Part shown: in pieces, positions 46,010 to 55,265 of the stretch
Layout: each line of letters begins with the position of its first letter
How positions within the stretch are numbered: position 1 is the stretch's first letter
NCBI RefSeq assembly: GCF_001315105.1
Contig: NZ_BAZR01000023.1
Span: 29,195 to 93,194 of the forward strand
DNA length: 64,000 nt
Direction of reading: 5' to 3'
Origin: Paenibacillus sp. JCM 10914
GTDB lineage: Bacteria; Bacillota; Bacilli; Paenibacillales; Paenibacillaceae
Made by a program: the position numbers and the translations under genes
The notes under the pieces: model-generated
Database searches by the model: none
What the model was told of the DNA's origin: nothing
What the model saw: only the letters and a program-made list of their open reading frames with translations

Positions 46010-46200
46010 TCCCGTATTTGATTGTTATCACGTTAGCCTTGATTGGCGGTATCGCCACGATGTTAATCGGTTTATCGCAAGAGAATCGCAAGGCCAATCC
46101 GGAGTATGAGCGGAGGACAAAATCGAATATTGTGAAGCTGCTGATTCTTTACATACTCGCTGTCCTCGCTTTTATCGTGATTTGGTCATTATTCAATTAG
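46006..46200 (+). CDS. small membrane protein downstream of mnmH
   Basis: The 64-residue protein has spans near residues 5-23 and 42-62 flanking a charged cytosolic loop (QENRKANPEYERR). It starts at a TTG behind AAAGGAGGG and overlaps the mnmH stop by 4 bases. I do not recognise the family. It is probably co-translated with mnmH; whether it has a selenium role is unknown. Confidence 0.6.
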   Translation: MIPYLIVITLALIGGIATMLIGLSQENRKANPEYERRTKSNIVKLLILYILAVLAFIVIWSLFN

Positions 46201-46212
46201 TACAGGAAACAT

Positions 46213-46274
46213 AAAAATCGCTCTTACACTCAGGATGCTGCGTATGTCCTGAGCGTGGTTAAGAGCGATTTTTT
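46213..46274. terminator. bidirectional terminator
   Basis: AAAAATCGCTCTTA and TAAGAGCGATTTTT form a perfect 14-bp stem with an inner CAGGA/TCCTG stem, giving T-runs on both strands between convergent genes. Confidence 0.9.
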
Positions 46275-46283
46275 CTGGTGAAA

Positions 46284-46943
46284 TTAATTTAGCGGTGCAT
46301 CAAGCGCGGATAGGGCATCAGCAATCGGTGTATCTCCGGACACGAGGTCGAACGAACGGCGAAACGTGCTCTCTTCATCCAGCGATAACAATGCCGTTCT
46401 GGCGACATCCTCCCGCGGAATGGAACCGCTCCGAATATCTTCTGCTGCGGCCACTTTGCCGGTTCCGTCCTCATTCATCAGGCCGCCGGGGCGGATAATG
46501 GTATAGTTCAGGCCGCTGTTGCGAAGAATCTGGTCGGCATGGTGTTTGGCCGCATAGTAAGGCTTGATTTGCTCACTCCAATGTTCTCGGCGGTGGGCTT
46601 GGAGGGCGCTGATCATGATGAAACGCTGTATGCCGGCAAGCTCAGCGGCCTCGATTACTTTTGCCGCACCGTCCAGATCAATAAGCAGCGTCTGATCGAA
46701 ACCGGTTCCTCCACCAGAGCCTGCAGTGAAGACGACAGCGCCACAGTCCCTGGCAGCATCAGCGAGTTCCGACACCGTACCATCGAGATTAGCAAGCACG
46801 CTTTCGATACCGGCCTTCTGAAAATAGGATGCTTGTTCTTGCTTCCGAATCATGGCCTTTACTTCGTAATTCGGATGATCATGTAGCATATGCACGAGTT
46901 GTTTGCCGATTTGACCGTTTGCACCGACGACAAGGATTTTCAT
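46284..46943 (-). CDS. NAD(P)-binding SDR-like oxidoreductase (YhfK/NmrA type)
   Basis: The 219-residue protein has MKILVVGANGQIGKQL with the glycine-rich nucleotide motif, VVFTAGSGGGTGFDQT, and YYAAKHHADQILR with the Tyr-x3-Lys pair, ending NYTIIRPGGLMNE. It matches atypical SDRs such as YhfK. The ATG at 46943 follows AAGGGAG; the longer upstream in-frame stretch has no start context. The substrate is unknown. It is monocistronic. Confidence 0.87.
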   Translation of the reverse strand: MKILVVGANGQIGKQLVHMLHDHPNYEVKAMIRKQEQASYFQKAGIESVLANLDGTVSELADAARDCGAVVFTAGSGGGTGFDQTLLIDLDGAAKVIEAAELAGIQRFIMISALQAHRREHWSEQIKPYYAAKHHADQILRNSGLNYTIIRPGGLMNEDGTGKVAAAEDIRSGSIPREDVARTALLSLDEESTFRRSFDLVSGDTPIADALSALDAPLN

Positions 46944-47141
46944 ATGTGAACGCTCCCTTGATTTAGTAGTGGGTGATTCTGCTGAATGATCCGAGTAAAT
47001 ACTGCGTAATTTACATAGACTACGACGAAATATATTAGTAAATTTCGGGAATCCAGCTTTGATTGTGGACTTGTAACGTGATATTATCATATTTTCACCA
47101 TTCGACAAGGGATTGAAACAACGAAGAAGGGGCATATCGAA

Positions 47142-47816
47142 TTGACAAAACAACCACAATCGAAAGTTTCGGTCGATAGACAACGCCTGACCTATTACAT
47201 AGCATTGATCAGCATGATCGGCTTTATCCTAATGGCGATACTGGTTCGGGGAGAACACGTCAACGAAATGGATTCGGCCATCATCGCGTGGATTCAAAAT
47301 ATGGAACATCCCATACTTACCCAAATCGCCGTAGGATTATCCTTCATAGGTTCGAGAGACCCGGTCATCCTGCTGACGATCATCGTTATCGTGCTGTCGT
47401 ACCGGCTGCTTAAGCATCGGATGGAGATCGTGCTGCTGATCGGGGTGGTATTAGGCTCTTCCATATTGAATCTGTTGTTGAAACTTGGCTTTCAGCGTGC
47501 CAGGCCTGATCTTCACCGGCTGGTTGAAATTACAGGATACAGTTTTCCAAGCGGGCATTCCATGGCGGCTTTCTCTTTCTATGGTGTGCTAGCCTACTTG
47601 CTATGGAGACATATTCCTTCCAATACAGGGAGGTGGATGCTAGTGATAATTGCGACCGTTATGATCCTAAGTATCGGCATCAGTCGCATCTATCTCGGCG
47701 TACATTATCCAAGTGACATTCTCGGGGGGTATCTGGCAGCCTGTACATGGTTAGCCTTGCTTGTAGGAAGCTATGAACGACGAATGGGCAAACGTGCTGT
47801 TCATGAACGATCTTGA
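47142..47816 (+). CDS. PAP2 family phosphatase
   Basis: The 224-residue protein has six spans and the three PAP2 motifs: KLGFQRARPD, SGHSMAAF and SRIYLGVHYPSDILGGY, with catalytic His and Arg residues. It most likely dephosphorylates undecaprenyl pyrophosphate or a phosphatidyl lipid at the outer face of the membrane. It begins with TTG behind AAGGGG. The next gene is a separate transcription unit or a loose operon 140 bases away. Confidence 0.88.
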   Translation: MTKQPQSKVSVDRQRLTYYIALISMIGFILMAILVRGEHVNEMDSAIIAWIQNMEHPILTQIAVGLSFIGSRDPVILLTIIVIVLSYRLLKHRMEIVLLIGVVLGSSILNLLLKLGFQRARPDLHRLVEITGYSFPSGHSMAAFSFYGVLAYLLWRHIPSNTGRWMLVIIATVMILSIGISRIYLGVHYPSDILGGYLAACTWLALLVGSYERRMGKRAVHERS

Positions 47817-47957
47817 ATTACACCACGCCGCACATGCATCACTTGAAGCGGGTAGGGGTAATTCATGTAATAGTAAGTCTTGCATAGGCGTATGTATCAG
47901 GGATCACTGCTGTCATTACTTAGGTTTATACATTCGAAAAAGTTAGGAGGGCTGTCT

Positions 47958-49016
47958 GTGGCATTCGGTGCACGGATGTTCAAAACGGGCTTGGCTGTAA
48001 CGCTGGCTCTTTATATGGCGATGCTATTTGACTTTAAATCGCCGGTAGTTGCCGCGATCGCCGCGATATTTGCGATGCAGCCTTCCATTTACAGATCATG
48101 GAGATATTTTCTGGATCAGTTGCAGACGAGTACGCTTGGCGCGATATTGGCGATGCTCGGCGGATATTTCCTGTCCAACCAACCGATTTCGGTTGGTCTC
48201 GTCTGTATCGTTGTCATTATGATATGCATGAAGCTTAAAATGGGAGAAACTATCGGACTGACCCTCGTCACGGTAATCTCGGTAATGGAAGCTTCGGGAC
48301 AGTGGGATTTTGCTCTTAATCGATTCATTCTTACCATCATCGGAATCGTATCTGCTTTTCTGATCAACATCCTGGTGTTTCCGCCAAAGCCGAAAGAGCA
48401 GTATATTACCCGGATTCATATGGTATTCGGCAAAATGTCGCTGCTGCTCCGTACGGCGATCTCCCATGAGATGAAGGATACGGTTTATCGATCGGAGAAA
48501 AAGGAACTGGAATCCTCCATCAAATCGCTGTCGGACAAGTACAATCTGTTCGAAGAAGAGCAGAAGAAACTGAAGAAGGCCAAATACAGCCAAGCAAGGC
48601 AGCTGGTTGTATATAAACAGCTGCTACAATCGCTTCGTAAGGGGTATGATGTACTGGATGCCGTGGAGAATCATTATTTTCAGACCGAGCGAACGGAAAA
48701 GACGGATGTTGATTTCGACCATAATTTGGAGCGGTTAATGAAATATCATGAGCATATCTTATGGAAGTTTGAGGGCAAACTGAAGCCGAATGAGGAAGAA
48801 GCTGAAACCATGGCAGAGAGTAATGAGGAATTTATGGAACAGGTCATGTCTGGCCCAGGTGCAGCTCCAGGTGGACTTCGATTATCGGTGGTTGCTGCGG
48901 CGATGTACGACTACGGATACCAGTTAGACCGATTAAATCGGGTTGCCGAGCAGATCAACAGAATATCGGGAGAGCAAGAATCAGAAGAAACATTGCTTTC
49001 CTGGCTGCGTAAATAA
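47958..49016 (+). CDS. aromatic acid exporter family protein (FUSC-like)
   Basis: The protein of about 352 residues has an N-terminal membrane domain of roughly six spans with GARMFKTGLAVTLALYMA and SPVVAAIAAIFAMQPSIYRSW, followed by a long helical cytosolic part rich in Glu/Lys from residue 150 onward. It resembles the DUF939/YgaE group of small exporters. I start it at the GTG at 47958, with TAGGAGGG 6 bases upstream; a far upstream in-frame ATG at 47880 has no site. Confidence 0.82.
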   Translation: MAFGARMFKTGLAVTLALYMAMLFDFKSPVVAAIAAIFAMQPSIYRSWRYFLDQLQTSTLGAILAMLGGYFLSNQPISVGLVCIVVIMICMKLKMGETIGLTLVTVISVMEASGQWDFALNRFILTIIGIVSAFLINILVFPPKPKEQYITRIHMVFGKMSLLLRTAISHEMKDTVYRSEKKELESSIKSLSDKYNLFEEEQKKLKKAKYSQARQLVVYKQLLQSLRKGYDVLDAVENHYFQTERTEKTDVDFDHNLERLMKYHEHILWKFEGKLKPNEEEAETMAESNEEFMEQVMSGPGAAPGGLRLSVVAAAMYDYGYQLDRLNRVAEQINRISGEQESEETLLSWLRK

Positions 49017-49019
49017 GAA

Positions 49020-49059
49020 AACAGGTCACCGATGCTTGCGACGCATTCAGTGACCTGTT
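49020..49059 (+). terminator. terminator-like hairpin after the exporter gene
   Basis: AACAGGTCAC pairs perfectly with GTGACCTGTT around a 20-base loop that includes an inner GATGC/GCATT stem. The tail has few T's, so termination may be partial. Confidence 0.65.
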
Positions 49060-49131
49060 GCTACTTAATAACATTTATTGAATATAGGAAACAAAAAAAC
49101 CGACAGATTAGCCGGTATGAAAGAGTATATG

Positions 49132-49160
49132 TTGAATTGTGTTTAGGACATTGTTATAAT
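49132..49160 (+). promoter_or_regulatory. helD promoter
   Basis: TTGAAT and TATAAT are 17 bases apart. A leader of about 100 bases follows before helD. It contains a TTGAC-GCT-GTCAA palindrome (about 49228-49240) and an AGTATATACT palindrome (about 49241-49251), which could be regulatory. Confidence 0.7.
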
Positions 49161-49265
49161 AAGAAACAGTCTGTCGCAACATATTAATACATTTTTACAC
49201 AATCAATATTATAATATCACAATTAATTGACGCTGTCAACCAGTATATACTAGGGGGGATGAATA

Positions 49266-51638
49266 ATGGCTATCAGCGAACAGGATTGGCAAGAAGAACA
49301 GTCACGTGTAAGTGGAGTAACTTCAAAAATTCAAGATAAAATCTCGCAATTGGAAGCAAATGTCGGAGATATCCGGGATGTTGTTATCGACATGAGGAAG
49401 GATTTCTGGGATGAAGTTACCGTTAACTTCAGTAATCCGGATGATCTGGGCGAAACCTCAACGAATCTGCGTCAACAATCCCAAGTGTTGGCTGAGCGTG
49501 AGCATGCCCATTTGCAATCCAGTAAGTTGTTGAAGAAATATCGGAAGCTCGTGAGCTCCCCTTATTTTGGACGAATTGACTTTGTCGAGGAAGGTTCCTC
49601 AGAGGTTGAGCAGATTTACCTTGGCACTGGTTCATTCCTTGATGAGGATACGGACAGCTTTCTTGTCTACGATTGGCGCGCACCTATATCAAGTTTGTAT
49701 TATGACGGAGCTCCGGGTCCAGCTCTATATGAAACCCCGTCAGGAACTGTGCAAGGGGAGATGCGGCTCAAACGTCAGTTTGTTATTCACGACCGGAAAA
49801 TCAAGGTGTTGTTTGACACGGGAGTAACGATTGGCGATGAGTTATTGCAACAAGTACTAAGCCATAGCGCTGACGACCGGATGAAGAGCATCGTAGCCAC
49901 GATTCAGAAGGAGCAGAATGCGGTCATTCGCAATGACAAGACCAGAATGTTAATCGTTCAGGGGGCTGCCGGCAGTGGCAAAACCTCGGCGGCTCTGCAG
50001 CGGGTTGCTTATTTGCTCTACAAGTATCGCGAGACGCTCCGCGCGGACCAAATGATACTGTTCTCGCCGAATCCGCTCTTTAACAGCTACGTCTCGACTG
50101 TGCTGCCTGAGCTTGGTGAAGATAATATGCAGCAGACCACCTTCCAGTCGTATCTGGAACATCGGCTCGGCAAGGAATTTGATTTGGAAGATGTATTTAC
50201 CCAGACCGAAACATTGCTGAATGCTGACGAGTCACCGGAATATCAAGCGCGGCTTGGGAGTATTCGATATAAGTCCTCGGGCTCTTTCCTGACAACGATT
50301 CGCCGTTATAAGGAATGGTTGGAGAAAGACGGAATGATGTTTCGGCCCATCGTATTTCAAGGACAGATTATCGTAAGCAGCGATGAGATGAGAGCGCAGT
50401 TCTACAGTTATGATGTGGCGGTTAAGCTTGCCGGTCGAATCGATCTGATGAGAGAATGGTTGCTCAAACGCTTGTCAGAGTTTGCACAGCTGGAGAAAAA
50501 AGCGCCATGGGTCGAGGAACAGATCGAGCTGCTGGATGCCGACGATTACCAGCGTGCTTTTCAGACGATGCGCCGCAAGCAAAACCGTAACGAGACTACT
50601 TTTGACGATTATGATAAAGAGAGAGACGTCTTGGCCAAAATGGTGATTAGTACCCGCCTGAAGCCGCTTCGCCGCTGGATCAAACGGTTTCGGTACGTTG
50701 ATGTTAAAGGTATGTACCGCAAATTGTTCACCGACCTCGAACTATTTCGACGGGCTGCCGGTCAAGAAGAACAATTGCCCGAACGGTGGGAAGATATATG
50801 CAACTTAACGTTAGAAGAACTGGATGGAAAAAGGTTGCTGTATGAGGATGCGACGCCGTTTCTATATTTGAAAGAACTGTTGCAAGGGTTTCGTACGAAT
50901 ACTGCAATCCGTCACGTTATTGTGGACGAGGTGCAAGATTATTCCGCCTTCCAGTTAGAATTTCTCAAACGCTTGTTTCCTCGCGCGAAGATGACGGTAC
51001 TGGGCGATCTTAACCAAGCGATATATGCTCATGGGGAGGCGCTAGGCAGCCTCGAGAATCTCGTAAGCCTGTACGGAAATGAACAAACGGAGATCATTAA
51101 TCTGACTCAAAGTTATCGCTCCACGTATGAGATCGTTGACTTCACCAAGCGAATGATTCCAGGGGGTGAGCGGATCATACCGTTCAACCGTGCAGGCGAG
51201 GCGCCACTCGTAACCAAGGCGCGTGATGAAACGGAGCTTCGCAAGGCTGTCATCGCAGATATCCGCGAACTTCATTCCCAGGGGTACGAATATGTGGCAG
51301 TGATTTGCCGAACGGAAGCCGAGAGCCGTCGTGTGCAGCAGCAGTTGGCGGATGAAATGCCTGCACGTCTGATAACCAAAAATACACCTTCTTTCGAGAA
51401 AGGAACACTTGTTGTTCCGGCTTATTTAGCCAAAGGCGTTGAATTTGATGCCGTCATCATCTACAACGGCTCAGAGGATGTATACCATCGTGAGAGCGAC
51501 CGTAAGCTGTTCTACACGGCATGTACCGTGCCATGCACAGACTCCACGTCTATCATGTGGGCGAGAAGAGTCATTTCATCCCGCATCTACAGCCATCTTC
51601 TTAATGGGAACCCCGTTGAATGTATTGGCAATGAATGA
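49266..51638 (+). CDS. helD: HelD, RNA polymerase-recycling UvrD-like helicase/ATPase (C-terminal frameshift)
   Basis: The protein has an N-terminal coiled coil (residues 1-70) that would reach into the RNA polymerase channel, DWRAPISSLYYDG, Walker A QGAAGSGKTSA near residues 233-240, a long insertion, then HVIVDEVQDYSAFQ (motif II), GDLNQAIYAHGE (motif III), and GVEFDAVIIY. HelD frees stalled RNA polymerase from DNA. After residue 753 the frame leaves the family: a C missing at 51526-51527 (ACCGTG to ACCCGTG) would restore TRAMHRLHVYHVGE and a stop at 51604. As drawn it ends with 35 unrelated residues at 51638. AGGGGGGATG precedes the ATG. Confidence 0.9.
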   Translation: MAISEQDWQEEQSRVSGVTSKIQDKISQLEANVGDIRDVVIDMRKDFWDEVTVNFSNPDDLGETSTNLRQQSQVLAEREHAHLQSSKLLKKYRKLVSSPYFGRIDFVEEGSSEVEQIYLGTGSFLDEDTDSFLVYDWRAPISSLYYDGAPGPALYETPSGTVQGEMRLKRQFVIHDRKIKVLFDTGVTIGDELLQQVLSHSADDRMKSIVATIQKEQNAVIRNDKTRMLIVQGAAGSGKTSAALQRVAYLLYKYRETLRADQMILFSPNPLFNSYVSTVLPELGEDNMQQTTFQSYLEHRLGKEFDLEDVFTQTETLLNADESPEYQARLGSIRYKSSGSFLTTIRRYKEWLEKDGMMFRPIVFQGQIIVSSDEMRAQFYSYDVAVKLAGRIDLMREWLLKRLSEFAQLEKKAPWVEEQIELLDADDYQRAFQTMRRKQNRNETTFDDYDKERDVLAKMVISTRLKPLRRWIKRFRYVDVKGMYRKLFTDLELFRRAAGQEEQLPERWEDICNLTLEELDGKRLLYEDATPFLYLKELLQGFRTNTAIRHVIVDEVQDYSAFQLEFLKRLFPRAKMTVLGDLNQAIYAHGEALGSLENLVSLYGNEQTEIINLTQSYRSTYEIVDFTKRMIPGGERIIPFNRAGEAPLVTKARDETELRKAVIADIRELHSQGYEYVAVICRTEAESRRVQQQLADEMPARLITKNTPSFEKGTLVVPAYLAKGVEFDAVIIYNGSEDVYHRESDRKLFYTACTVPCTDSTSIMWARRVISSRIYSHLLNGNPVECIGNE

Positions 51639-51814
51639 GTAGATGAGGCGTTATATTGTTTGATCTCAAGTCATAGCGGTGCTCAGGATGTTATTCCTGC
51701 GCCACTATGGCTTATGTTTTGCTCACTAACTGATTCTTGAAGCAACAGGGAAAATACGGAAGCGAAAATAAAGTGAAAAACCGTATAAAGCTATACCAGT
51801 AAGGAGGGAGTTAT

Positions 51815-51864
51815 CCAATTTTAAACATTATTTGACCGATGATTAATAAAATTGGTCAAATAAT
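51815..51864 (+). promoter_or_regulatory. mutually exclusive stem-loops in the chemoreceptor leader
   Basis: CCAATTTTA (51815-51823) can pair with TAAAATTGG (51847-51855), and ATTATTTGACC (51827-51837) can pair with GGTCAAATAAT (51854-51864). The right arms share bases, so both cannot form together. TTTTCTT follows the second stem. An AAGGAGGG with no start codon lies just before. It sits in the 331-base gap (51639-51969) between helD and the receptor; a GCGGTG/GCGCCACT hairpin near 51678 may end helD. Confidence 0.5.
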
Positions 51865-51969
51865 TTTCTTGTAACCGCTTTCATTAGCTGGGAATCTATT
51901 CATTTTCGACATATTTTTGACGAAAATAATATGGGGTATAACTTATATCAAAGGTGTGGTGTTCTGCTG

Positions 51970-53673
51970 ATGAAGATTAAAACCAAATTGATTCTCTCGT
52001 CGACCATTCTTATTTTGGTTACGGCCGTTATCATCACAATGGCATTTCTCACTTCGACATCGACAGAGCGGAATTTCAGTCGGATCATTGAAGTGGATCA
52101 GAAGGTGATATACAACTTGTCAGAACTCGAGAGCTTGCTAGGCGGAATATCCAGTGATGAGAGAGGCTATTTGCTTACGGGGGATTCTTCCTTCTCGACA
52201 TCATTGGAGGCAAACAGGGTCGCTATCGAGAATGTTTTGTCAGAAACCGAAGGATTGATGACTTCACCGGAGGATCAACAGCTATTCCAGCAGATTCGAG
52301 ATGATTATGAGAACTATAACACCGCCGTAACGGAAGTGTTGAACAAGCTTGGTTACGATACGGGATTTTACAAGGCTGTTCCCTTCCGTGTATATGAGAC
52401 CTCATTTAACAAAGAACGTGAAATCCGGGATAAGTTCGCTAAGGTCGTCGATGAGTTCACCTTGAGCAAGAATGCGTCACTGGCTCAGCATGCGAAAGAG
52501 ATCGCGAACGCTAGCATGGCTAAGAATATGGTGGTGATGATCATCGGGATCGCTGCTATCGTTTATTTTGCCGTTCAGGGATTCCTGCTTACCCGTTCCA
52601 TTCGCCCTTTGGACAAAATGAGTGAACAGTTATTAAGGATAGCGGATGGAGGCGGTGATCTTGTCACCCGATTGAACATTAACTCGAAGGACGAGATCCG
52701 TGCGGTTGCCGATGCGTACAATAAATTGGTGGAAGGGTTCCGTACGCTAGTCATTCAAGTGCAGGACACGGCCGGGAAGGTAAGTTCAACCGCATCACTG
52801 CTACACTCTAGCACAGAAGAGATTCGTCAAGCATCTCATCAAACGTCGAGTATTATGGAAGAGCTGGCCGCAGGGGTAGAGAATCAGCTGCAAGATACTG
52901 AACAAACCACAGCTACAGTGACGGATATGGCGGAAGGAATGAAGCATATTGCGTTGGCAGCACAAGATGTTTCGGGTCTTGCAGCAAGAGCCAATGGGCT
53001 GGCGGGCGACGGAGAGCAAGCGATCATACATACTTTGCAACAAATGGAAGGCATCCGCAGCAGTGTCGATCAATCCGCTCATACGGTGCGTGCGCTCGGT
53101 GAGAAAGCTTCGAACATCGGGGCAATGGGACAGATCATTATCGAGATCGCAGAGCAGACATCGCTGCTTGCTTTGAATGCATCGATAGAAGCGGCCCGTG
53201 CAGGGGAGCATGGCAGAGGATTTGCCGTAGTAGCGGCCGAGGTAAGGAAGTTGGCCGACCAAGCGTCGAACTCCTCTGTTGAGATCAGACAGTTCGTGGA
53301 AGACCTTCAACAAGACATCTACCGTCTGGCAGATGTGATGGAGAAAGGGACACGCGAAGTGACCGAAGGCATGAACGTCGCTCAAGGAGCGGAGCGAGCG
53401 TTTAAAGACATTGAGCAGTCTGTAGGCGAATTGAACGGACAGATCCAGGGCGTGACCGTAGCAACTGAGCAGATGAATTACGGTGCAGAAGAACTGGTGC
53501 ACGCCATTCGACGCATTCAGGAGATAACCGAAACCTCTGCAGGAGGGACACAGAGCGTTAGTGCCGCAACGGAGGAGCAACTTGCTTCGATGGAGGAAAT
53601 CACAAGCTCCGTGGAGGAACTGAATGTGATGTCCGGTAAATTACGCGAATTGATGTCGGGGTTTAAGGTTTAG
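51970..53673 (+). CDS. methyl-accepting chemotaxis protein with large periplasmic sensor
   Basis: The 567-residue receptor has a first span near residues 7-28, a helical extracellular sensor (SLLGGISSDERGYLLTG, a CHASE3-like feature) to about 190, a second span near 195-215, HAMP, and a signalling hairpin whose tip reads IEIAEQTSLLALNASIEAA and AGEHGRGFAVVAAEVRKLADQ. It is a standard transmembrane chemoreceptor. The ATG at 51970 is preceded by AAGGTGTGG; another in-frame start lies 13 codons upstream. The ligand is unknown. Confidence 0.92.
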   Translation: MKIKTKLILSSTILILVTAVIITMAFLTSTSTERNFSRIIEVDQKVIYNLSELESLLGGISSDERGYLLTGDSSFSTSLEANRVAIENVLSETEGLMTSPEDQQLFQQIRDDYENYNTAVTEVLNKLGYDTGFYKAVPFRVYETSFNKEREIRDKFAKVVDEFTLSKNASLAQHAKEIANASMAKNMVVMIIGIAAIVYFAVQGFLLTRSIRPLDKMSEQLLRIADGGGDLVTRLNINSKDEIRAVADAYNKLVEGFRTLVIQVQDTAGKVSSTASLLHSSTEEIRQASHQTSSIMEELAAGVENQLQDTEQTTATVTDMAEGMKHIALAAQDVSGLAARANGLAGDGEQAIIHTLQQMEGIRSSVDQSAHTVRALGEKASNIGAMGQIIIEIAEQTSLLALNASIEAARAGEHGRGFAVVAAEVRKLADQASNSSVEIRQFVEDLQQDIYRLADVMEKGTREVTEGMNVAQGAERAFKDIEQSVGELNGQIQGVTVATEQMNYGAEELVHAIRRIQEITETSAGGTQSVSAATEEQLASMEEITSSVEELNVMSGKLRELMSGFKV

Positions 53674-53704
53674 ATCAGCCATACAATTGCATAAGGGAAA
53701 AATC

Positions 53705-53777
53705 GACCACCTTGATGTCATGCATATTCTAGGCAAAACAACCTACAATATGGATGACAGATAACATAAAGGTGGTC
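53705..53777 (+). promoter_or_regulatory. leader hairpin sequestering the ribosome binding site of the MFS gene
   Basis: GACCACCTT (53705-53713) pairs perfectly with AAGGTGGTC (53769-53777), which holds the only Shine-Dalgarno of the gene at 53783. Between them TGTCATGCATATT (53716-53728) pairs with AATATGGATGACA (53747-53759) with one mismatch. If transcribed, the folded RNA would hide the ribosome binding site. The inner repeat could alternatively be a repressor operator in DNA. Confidence 0.5.
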
Positions 53778-53782
53778 TTCTC

Positions 53783-55063
53783 ATGCAAAGTAAGAAATGG
53801 GACCTGGTTGCACTCGCGTCAATACCGCTCATAATGACGCTAGGCAATTCCATGCTGATCCCCATTCTACCGCAGATTTCCAAGGTCCTGGGTATTAGCT
53901 CGTTCGAGGTCAGCATGTTAATTACGGTCTATGCGGTTGTCGCTATACTGCTGATTCCGATCGCCGGTTATTTGTCTGACCGGTTTGGCCGCAAGAAGAT
54001 CATCATACCGAGTCTGATCATCACTGCAGCAGGTGGTGCGGTTTCTGCCGTGGCTGCTTGGATGCTTAGCGGCAACGCAGCATACTACGTCATCCTTGGA
54101 GGACGATTTCTGCAGGGCATTGGAGCAGCAGGTGCTTTTCCCATCGTCATTCCCCTTGTCGGCGATATGTTTAAGGAAGAAGAGAAGGTGAGCAAGAGTC
54201 TTGGCATCATTGAGACATCCAACACCTTCGGCAAAGTCGTCAGCCCGATACTGGGAGCAGCGCTTGGAATCGTTGTCTGGTTCTTGCCATTTGTGGCTAT
54301 TCCGATATTATGTCTGATCTCTTTGGTTCTCGTTATTTTTCTTGTGAAAACTCCGGAACAGAAGAACAACAACAGCGAGCAATCGCTCCGTGAATTTCTA
54401 AAAACGACAAAACAGGTGCTGCACGATAAAGGCAGATGGCTCTATGCGATATTCATTATCGGCGGTATTGCGATGTTTGGTACATTCGGTGTACTTTTTT
54501 ATTTGTCAGAGACCCTGGAGAGCACGTATCAGCTCCATGGCGTTCTGAAAGGGCTTGTTCTGGCCATACCGTTAGCTTTGCTATGTCTTGCTTCATATTT
54601 GGCCGGTAAGTTTACGGGTAAGAATAAAGCGGCGATGAAGTGGACAGCTTTCGCAGGAATGACCTTATTAACGGTCTCTCTAATCGTAACTGGATTTAGT
54701 GATCAGATATATTTCGTTGTGGGCATGATGACCCTCGGCGGGATCGGAATCGGCTTGGTCTTGCCGTGTATGGATACTCTCTTAACCGAAGGAATAGAGA
54801 AGGAGCAGCGAGGGACGATTACCTCGCTGTATAGCAGTATGCGCTTTATAGGGGTATCCCTTGGACCGCCTGTTGTCTCGCTCCTGCTTGGAGCAAACCA
54901 CTGGGTGATGTTCGGTGCGTTAGCGGCGGTGGCTGCCATTGGTGGGCTGCTCACGCTGTTCGCGGTCAAACCGGAGGCGAAGGAAGGGGATTCCGGCGGT
55001 AATTCTTACCAGGTTGAATTTAAGAAGCCGCAAGTCTTGGAGAAGAAGGGAGCGCTTCCGTGA
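53783..55063 (+). CDS. MFS transporter (drug efflux type)
   Basis: The 426-residue protein has 12 predicted spans and the MFS motif GYLSDRFGRKKI in loop 2-3, then GGRFLQGIGAAGAFPIV, the antiporter-like motif in span 5 of the DHA group. The substrate is unknown; drugs or lipid-like compounds are typical. AAAGGTGG precedes the ATG and is inside a stem. The C-terminus ends in a charged tail. A terminator overlaps the stop. Confidence 0.88.
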   Translation: MQSKKWDLVALASIPLIMTLGNSMLIPILPQISKVLGISSFEVSMLITVYAVVAILLIPIAGYLSDRFGRKKIIIPSLIITAAGGAVSAVAAWMLSGNAAYYVILGGRFLQGIGAAGAFPIVIPLVGDMFKEEEKVSKSLGIIETSNTFGKVVSPILGAALGIVVWFLPFVAIPILCLISLVLVIFLVKTPEQKNNNSEQSLREFLKTTKQVLHDKGRWLYAIFIIGGIAMFGTFGVLFYLSETLESTYQLHGVLKGLVLAIPLALLCLASYLAGKFTGKNKAAMKWTAFAGMTLLTVSLIVTGFSDQIYFVVGMMTLGGIGIGLVLPCMDTLLTEGIEKEQRGTITSLYSSMRFIGVSLGPPVVSLLLGANHWVMFGALAAVAAIGGLLTLFAVKPEAKEGDSGGNSYQVEFKKPQVLEKKGALP

Positions 55064-55097
55064 GGTCAGATTAGACCATCCGGAAGGCTCTTTTTTT
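55050..55097 (+). terminator. terminator of the MFS gene
   Basis: GAGCGCTTCCG pairs with CGGAAGGCTC around an inner GGTC/GACC stem and runs into seven T's. The left arm overlaps the end of the gene. Confidence 0.87.
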
Positions 55098-55265
55098 GTG
55101 TGCGCAATCCGCGTGCGGCTGCGGGATAATTTTTAAGCAGATCTTCGCGAGCATGACAGGGTTTCGTGGATAAATGTGGAATATGACTTTAGATAACATA
55201 GCCTTGACAATTGGGCGCTATATTTAAAGTAATCCATTTATCAAACAACCAGGAGGACGATTGAA

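Noticed and set aside
46944..47183. 80-residue N-terminal extension of the SDR-like protein
   Set aside because: The extension lacks a ribosome binding site and overlaps the start of the PAP2 gene; the Rossmann motif starts exactly at the internal ATG.
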